DNA of 64,000 nt, taken from contig NZ_JBAKBF010000015.1 of assembly GCF_036881715.1 (NCBI RefSeq), forward strand, positions 1 through 64,000. Direction: 5' to 3'. Both the position numbers and the translations under genes were made by a program. Each line of letters begins with the position of its first letter. Positions within the stretch are counted from its first letter, which is position 1. The notes under the pieces are model-generated. The model saw only the letters and a program-made list of their open reading frames with translations, was not told the DNA's origin and did not search any database. This stretch comes from Pannonibacter anstelovis (lineage in GTDB: Bacteria; Pseudomonadota; Alphaproteobacteria; Rhizobiales; Stappiaceae). Shown one piece after another: positions 60,248 through 64,000 of the stretch.

Positions 60248-60835
60248 TTATTCGGCGGCCAGCGGTGTCTGGATGACTGGAGGGCTTTTTTCCTGCGCGG
60301 CATTGCCATCAGCGATGGTCTCCAGCTCTGCGCGGTTGGCCTCCAGATATTCGATCTTCCGGGTCATGCAGTCGATGCCGAAGCAGATGCTCCAGAGCAT
60401 GCCTTTGGTCGCCGGTGTGTCCGGCAGCCGTGACCTCAGCTCGCTCAGCTGATTAAGCTTGGAGCGTGTCTGCTCGATCTGCTGGTCCAATGCCCTGCGT
60501 ATGGCGGCCCCGCCGGCCTGGTTTGCGCACATGGCCACCAGAAGGAACGGAGAGCGGAAAATGTCGGGCGGCAGCTCTTCCTGCAGCATGTCCAGCAGGG
60601 CAGCACGTCCGGCCTGCGTGATGCTGTAGACCTTGCGGGCGGGTTTGCCGGGCAGCCTCTCCTCCCGCATGGTGACGAGACCATCCGCTTCCAGCTTTGC
60701 CAGAGCCGGATAGATCGACCCGTAGCTGGCATCTTCAAAATAGCTGAAACAGCCCGAGGTCGATTCCTTGCGGATTTCGTATCCAGTGGCATCTCCTGCC
60801 GAGAGCATTGCAAGGCAGAGGCGGCGTACACTCAT
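60248..60835 (-). CDS. PadR-family transcriptional regulator
   Basis: A 195-residue PadR repressor from the start at 60835 (MSVRRLCLAMLSAGDATGYE). The winged helix contains DASYGSIYPALAKLEADGLV and PARKVYSITQAGRAALLDML; the C-terminal helices (about 100-180) form the dimerisation domain. It leads the padR-adaptor-RND operon and is probably its repressor, inactivated by a pump substrate. A 14-bp palindrome lies 52 bases upstream. The long extension to 60919 runs across that operator and is unlikely. Confidence 0.93.
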   Translation of the reverse strand: MSVRRLCLAMLSAGDATGYEIRKESTSGCFSYFEDASYGSIYPALAKLEADGLVTMREERLPGKPARKVYSITQAGRAALLDMLQEELPPDIFRSPFLLVAMCANQAGGAAIRRALDQQIEQTRSKLNQLSELRSRLPDTPATKGMLWSICFGIDCMTRKIEYLEANRAELETIADGNAAQEKSPPVIQTPLAAE

Positions 60836-60886
60836 CTGGATGGTTCCCTGGCGAAGGTCCGGAAAGCGGGCTTTCGATGTATCATA

Positions 60887-60900
60887 CCGATATATATCGG
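60887..60900 (-). promoter_or_regulatory. Palindromic operator of the padR-RND operon
   Basis: CCGATATATATCGG, a perfect 14-bp palindrome, with TCAT and ATGA flanks, 52 bases upstream of padR in an AT-rich promoter region. Fits a PadR dimer site for autoregulation. Confidence 0.72.
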
Positions 60901-61056
60901 ATGAGTATATAGAGTTCACGAAACGAACTTTAAGAGGGCGGAAAGGTAAAATTCAAAGAGACGTTTTGCCGCCTTTTGGAGGATTGATTGCCAGGGCGGG
61001 GAGGGGCATTGTTTCAGAAGGGCGAAATTGCTTCGCCGCATGAGGAGGCTCCGTTC

Positions 61057-61452
61057 ATGCCCTTTCTGCCCCGTCTGCGCCTCAGTCTTCGTAAGGCCAG
61101 GTTTCTCCCCGAGAATCCGTTGTTGCGGCTTCTGGCGGTCAATGCCCTGTCCGGTTCTGCCGTCGCGCTTGTGGTGGTGGGTGGTCTTTTTGCCTCCAAT
61201 GCGGGCGGGCTCTACGATCTGGTTGCCAATGCCAGCGAGCCGGCAGTGCCAGTCATCCTGCTCGCCTTCGGCTTCATCATCACGCTGGGCTCCGCCGCCA
61301 TGGGAACGGCCGTCATGATGCTGCCGCGCGATGGCGGGAATGACAGCGGCCGTGGCCGCCGCGAACAGGCTTACAGGGGATTGCCGGGTGAGCCGGCTCT
61401 GATCCCGGTGCCGGTGCGCTCCACCCCGCAGCGGACGGTGCGGCGCGGCTGA
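61057..61452 (+). CDS. Small membrane protein, unknown
   Basis: A 131-residue protein starting at 61057 behind GAGGAGG. Two membrane helices lie at about 32-52 (NALSGSAVALVVVGGLFASN) and 65-87 (VPVILLAFGFIITLGSAAMG), separated by a short loop. The tail of about 40 residues is basic and disordered (GRGRREQAYRGLPGEP). Not recognised; such small two-helix proteins are common in Hyphomicrobiales. It lies between padR and the allantoinase gene, on the plus strand. Confidence 0.8.
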   Translation: MPFLPRLRLSLRKARFLPENPLLRLLAVNALSGSAVALVVVGGLFASNAGGLYDLVANASEPAVPVILLAFGFIITLGSAAMGTAVMMLPRDGGNDSGRGRREQAYRGLPGEPALIPVPVRSTPQRTVRRG

Positions 61453-61560
61453 TTAATCTCTTTGCAGTGCCTGCCCTCAGAACACGGCTTGCCAAAGCGG
61501 CCTGTTCCGGCTTCCATGGATCCTGTTTGCGAGTTGATTTGCAAAAGGATTTGAAGGCGC

Positions 61561-62472
61561 ATGGACGCATCCTACCCGCGTGATCTTATCGGCTATGGCC
61601 GCCAGATCCCTGATCCGCAATGGCCCGGTGAGGCCAATGTGGCTGTTCAGTTCGTGATCAATTACGAGGAAGGCGGGGAGAACAACATCCTGCACGGGGA
61701 TGCCGCCTCCGAAGCTTTCCTGTCCGAGATCGTCGGCGCGCAGGCCTGGCCCGGCCAGCGCCACTGGAACATGGAATCCATCTACGAATATGGCTCGCGT
61801 GCAGGGTTCTGGCGCCTGTGGCGCATGTTCACCAGCCGCAATATCCCGGTCACCGTCTATGGTGTTGCCACCGCACTCGCGCGAAATCCGGATGTGGTGG
61901 CGGCCATGAAGGAGGCCGATTGGGAAATCGCTTCCCACGGGCTCAAGTGGATCGAATATGCCAACATGACGGAAGAGGAAGAGCGGGCGCATATGCAGGA
62001 GGCAATCCGCCTGCATGAGGAAGTTACCGGCTCGCGTCCGCTTGGCTGGTACACCGGCCGCTGCTCCATGAACACCCGCAAGCTGGTGATGGAGGAGGGC
62101 GGCTTCCTCTATGACAGCGACAGCTACGCCGATGATCTGCCCTATTGGGTGGAAGGCCCCTCCGGTCCGCATCTGGTGATCCCCTACACGCTGGACGCCA
62201 ACGACATGCGTTTTGCCACGCCTCAGGGCTTCAACTCCGGCGATCAGTTTTTTGCCTATCTGAAGGACAGTTTCGACACGCTCTATGCCGAAGGCGAGGC
62301 TGGCAGCCCGAAGATGATGAACATCGGCCTGCACTGCCGTCTCGTGGGCCGCCCTGGCCGTGCTGCGGCTCTGGCCCGGTTTCTGGATTATGTCGCATCA
62401 CATGAAAAGGTCTGGCTCGCCCGGCGCATCGACATCGCCTGGCACTGGCATGCCCACCACGCGGCTGGCTGA
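61561..62472 (+). CDS. puuE: Allantoinase PuuE (polysaccharide-deacetylase fold)
   Basis: Cofactor-independent allantoinase of purine breakdown, converting allantoin to allantoate. The 303-residue protein has the PuuE text YPRDLIGYGRQIPDPQWPGE, VQFVINYEEGGENNILHGD, YEYGSRAGFWRLWRMF, EIASHGLKWIEYANMTEEEE, GWYTGRCSMNTRKLV and IPYTLDANDMRFATPQGFNS, close to the size of characterised PuuE (about 308). The metal-binding Asp/His pattern of the NodB fold is altered, as in PuuE. GAAGG precedes the ATG. No other purine-degradation gene is in the window, so the pathway must be completed elsewhere. Confidence 0.93.
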   Translation: MDASYPRDLIGYGRQIPDPQWPGEANVAVQFVINYEEGGENNILHGDAASEAFLSEIVGAQAWPGQRHWNMESIYEYGSRAGFWRLWRMFTSRNIPVTVYGVATALARNPDVVAAMKEADWEIASHGLKWIEYANMTEEEERAHMQEAIRLHEEVTGSRPLGWYTGRCSMNTRKLVMEEGGFLYDSDSYADDLPYWVEGPSGPHLVIPYTLDANDMRFATPQGFNSGDQFFAYLKDSFDTLYAEGEAGSPKMMNIGLHCRLVGRPGRAAALARFLDYVASHEKVWLARRIDIAWHWHAHHAAG

Positions 62473-62702
62473 ATGGCTGCCGGGGAGGGGATGGTGATGG
62501 GGAGCGGGTTGTTCGGGTGGCAGAGCGCAAGCTTGTTCGCATGGTGCGGCGTTTCAGCTCCCCTCCAGGGGGGCACTGTTCACTTTGGGCGCACGGAGCC
62601 TGCCTGGTGGTCCGTTGTAAACACTGCCCATAAGGGGGAGGGGGGCGGAGGGGCCTGCCGTGAAAAACGGCGGCACCTGTGTTTCCTGCAAGGCCCCACC
62701 CG

Positions 62703-63620
62703 ATGAGCGCCGCAGCATCCCTGCCGCGTTATCACCTCTATGGTGAGACGGAAGGCGCTTCCGAATTTGATTTCTTTCACATTGAAACGATCCGGGCGCG
62801 GTCGCTGGCGCTGGGCTGGCAGCTGGAGCTGCATGCCCATCAACATCTGGCGCAGATCCTCCATATCTCGAAGGGCGGCGGGCGGCTGATCGAGGCGGAT
62901 GGGGAGCGGCAGATCCGGGCGGGCGGCATTGCCTTCACGCCGCCGGGCGTGCTGCATGGCTGGAGCTTTTCACCGGAAACGGAAGGCTATGTGGTGTCCT
63001 TCACGCCCGACTATCTGGTGGCGGGTGGCGAGAGCCGCAGCGATGCGGAGCGGGCGGCGCTGACCTCGGCTGGAAACACGCTCCTGCATCCGCAAGGGCA
63101 TGAGGCACGGCTATCGTTCTATTTCGGAGAGATGGCGCGGGAGTTTGACGAAGGCGCACGGCGGCGGGCCTTCTTCCGGCCACTGGTGGCCCTCAGCCTG
63201 CTGATCGTCTTTCCCGGTGATGTGGCGGGTTCTGCCGACCGGACGCCCGGCTTCTCCCTGTTCCGTTTCCGCCAGCTGGTGGAAGATATGTTCCGAAGCG
63301 GGCAAGGGGCGGAGGCCTATGCGGCTGAAATGGGCCTGACGGTGCAGCGGCTCAACCGTTATTGCCGCCTGTTTACGGGCCGCACCGTGGCGCAGAATGT
63401 GCGCGACCGGCTCATTCTGGAAGCCAAGCGCCTGCTGGCCTTCTCGGGGCTTTCCGTCTCGCAGGTCGCCTATGACCTCGGCTTCGAGGACCCGGCCTAT
63501 TTCTCCCGCGTCTTCCGCAAGGAAACCGGCGAAGCCCCCGCCGACTTCCGCGCCCGCCACATGAGCGGCGCGCCGGACAGCACCCTTTCCGATGCTGCCC
63601 GGCAGAACCCTTCTCAGTAA
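62703..63620 (+). CDS. AraC-family regulator, probably PobR
   Basis: A 305-residue regulator with an N-terminal cupin (LELHAHQHLAQILHISKGGG, GGIAFTPPGVLHGWSFSPET) and a C-terminal two-HTH AraC domain (YAAEMGLTVQRLNRYCRLFT, GRTVAQNVRDRLILEAKRLL, LSVSQVAYDLGFEDPAYFSR). The neighbour is pobA, and AraC-type PobR proteins activate pobA in response to 4-hydroxybenzoate in rhizobia, so PobR is the likely identity. The gene is convergent with pobA and overlaps its end by seven bases, rather than divergent as is usual. The start at 62703 fits the family. Confidence 0.85.
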   Translation: MSAAASLPRYHLYGETEGASEFDFFHIETIRARSLALGWQLELHAHQHLAQILHISKGGGRLIEADGERQIRAGGIAFTPPGVLHGWSFSPETEGYVVSFTPDYLVAGGESRSDAERAALTSAGNTLLHPQGHEARLSFYFGEMAREFDEGARRRAFFRPLVALSLLIVFPGDVAGSADRTPGFSLFRFRQLVEDMFRSGQGAEAYAAEMGLTVQRLNRYCRLFTGRTVAQNVRDRLILEAKRLLAFSGLSVSQVAYDLGFEDPAYFSRVFRKETGEAPADFRARHMSGAPDSTLSDAARQNPSQ

Positions 63621-64000
63621 GGCAACCCCACGTAGTTTTCGGCAAGGCTGGTCTGGGCGGCTTTGGAGCTGGCCAGATAGTCCATGTCGGCCTGCTGGAT
63701 GCGGGCGTTGAACCTGCCCAGTTCCGGGAACTGGTGCAGCAGGGTGGTCATCCACCAGGAGAAGCGTTCCGCCTTCCATATGCGTGCCAGCGCCTTGGCC
63801 GAATAGGCGTTGATGCCTGCGCTGGACTTCTCGCCGTAATATTCGATGAGACCGGATGACAGGTAGTGGATGTCCGAGGCGGCAAGGTTCAGGCCCTTGG
63901 CGCCGGTGGGCGGCACGATGTGTCCGGCGTCACCGGCCAGGAACAGCCGGCCAAAGCGCAGCGGCTCGGCGACAAAGCTGCGCAGCGGGGCAATGCTCTT
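63614..64000 (-). CDS. pobA: 4-Hydroxybenzoate 3-monooxygenase, C-terminal part (runs off window)
   Basis: Flavoprotein hydroxylase making protocatechuate from 4-hydroxybenzoate. The visible 128 C-terminal residues include the flavin-binding GDAGHIVPPTGAKGLNLAAS block and the family tail (SAKALARIWKAERFSWWMTT, then FNARIQQADMDYLASSKAAQ). The frame is open to the window edge, and the text SIAPLRSFVAEPLRFGRLFL at the edge matches the region just before the motif. The N-terminal two thirds lie outside. It is tail to tail with the AraC regulator. Confidence 0.95.
   Translation of the reverse strand, partial: KSIAPLRSFVAEPLRFGRLFLAGDAGHIVPPTGAKGLNLAASDIHYLSSGLIEYYGEKSSAGINAYSAKALARIWKAERFSWWMTTLLHQFPELGRFNARIQQADMDYLASSKAAQTSLAENYVGLPY

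Noticed and set aside
62473..62706. A 77-residue frame between puuE and the AraC gene
   Set aside because: Starts one base after the puuE stop but is Gly/Trp-rich, without a motif, and runs into the regulator's start; likely a non-coding gap.

Overview
The window comes from a GC-rich alphaproteobacterium. The gene content and order (a Rhizobiales-type flagellar cluster, CckA, FliX, a PflI-like protein, MotE, and recA-alaS near icd) point to the order Hyphomicrobiales. A Stappiaceae-type genome such as Pannonibacter is my guess from memory, not something the sequence proves. No rRNA, tRNA, CRISPR array, insertion sequence or phage gene was seen; the DNA looks like ordinary chromosome.

Layout. 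1-26.7 kb is a flagellar regulon. On the minus strand are two flagellins, a FlaG-like protein, FlgN-like and FlgJ-like proteins and FlgI. FliX and DksA follow on the plus strand. The minus-strand flgF-flgG-flgA-flgH operon faces the plus-strand operon fliL-fliM-pflI-motE and a giant periplasmic TPR protein. Next come minus-strand fliO-fliP, plus-strand flgB-flgC-fliE-fliQ-fliR-flhB, and finally cckA. TTAA-N7-TTAA boxes (the CtrA consensus) sit in front of flgB and between flgF and fliL, with weaker ones before the flagellins and the TPR gene. CckA starts the phosphorelay that activates CtrA, so the region reads as a cell-cycle-coupled flagellar hierarchy.

26.7-33.4 kb holds a lipoprotein, an unrecognised three-gene operon (a TelA-like helical protein, a single-pass membrane protein and a coiled-coil protein with a Gly/Ser tail) and psuK/psuG for pseudouridine breakdown. 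33.5-41.4 kb holds recA with a perfect alphaproteobacterial LexA box, alaS and two cyclic-di-GMP proteins. 41.7-47.3 kb holds a secreted protein, homodimeric isocitrate dehydrogenase, CutA, a MarR-GNAT fusion with a palindromic operator, and a second, monomeric isocitrate dehydrogenase.

47.6-64 kb is a mixed accessory and housekeeping region: an ArsR regulator with an Atm1-type ABC exporter and its operator; an overlapping DUF4160/DUF2442 pair; a saccharopine-dehydrogenase-like enzyme divergent from an Lrp regulator; a small basic ORF; a LysR regulator; psd-pssA for phosphatidylethanolamine synthesis; a PadR-controlled RND efflux operon; a small membrane protein; allantoinase PuuE; and an AraC regulator convergent with pobA, which runs off the right edge.

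The best candidates for undescribed biology are the three-gene operon at 27.5-31.2 kb, the giant TPR protein coupled to MotE, the DUF4160/DUF2442 pair, and the unusual extensions of FliM and FliO.
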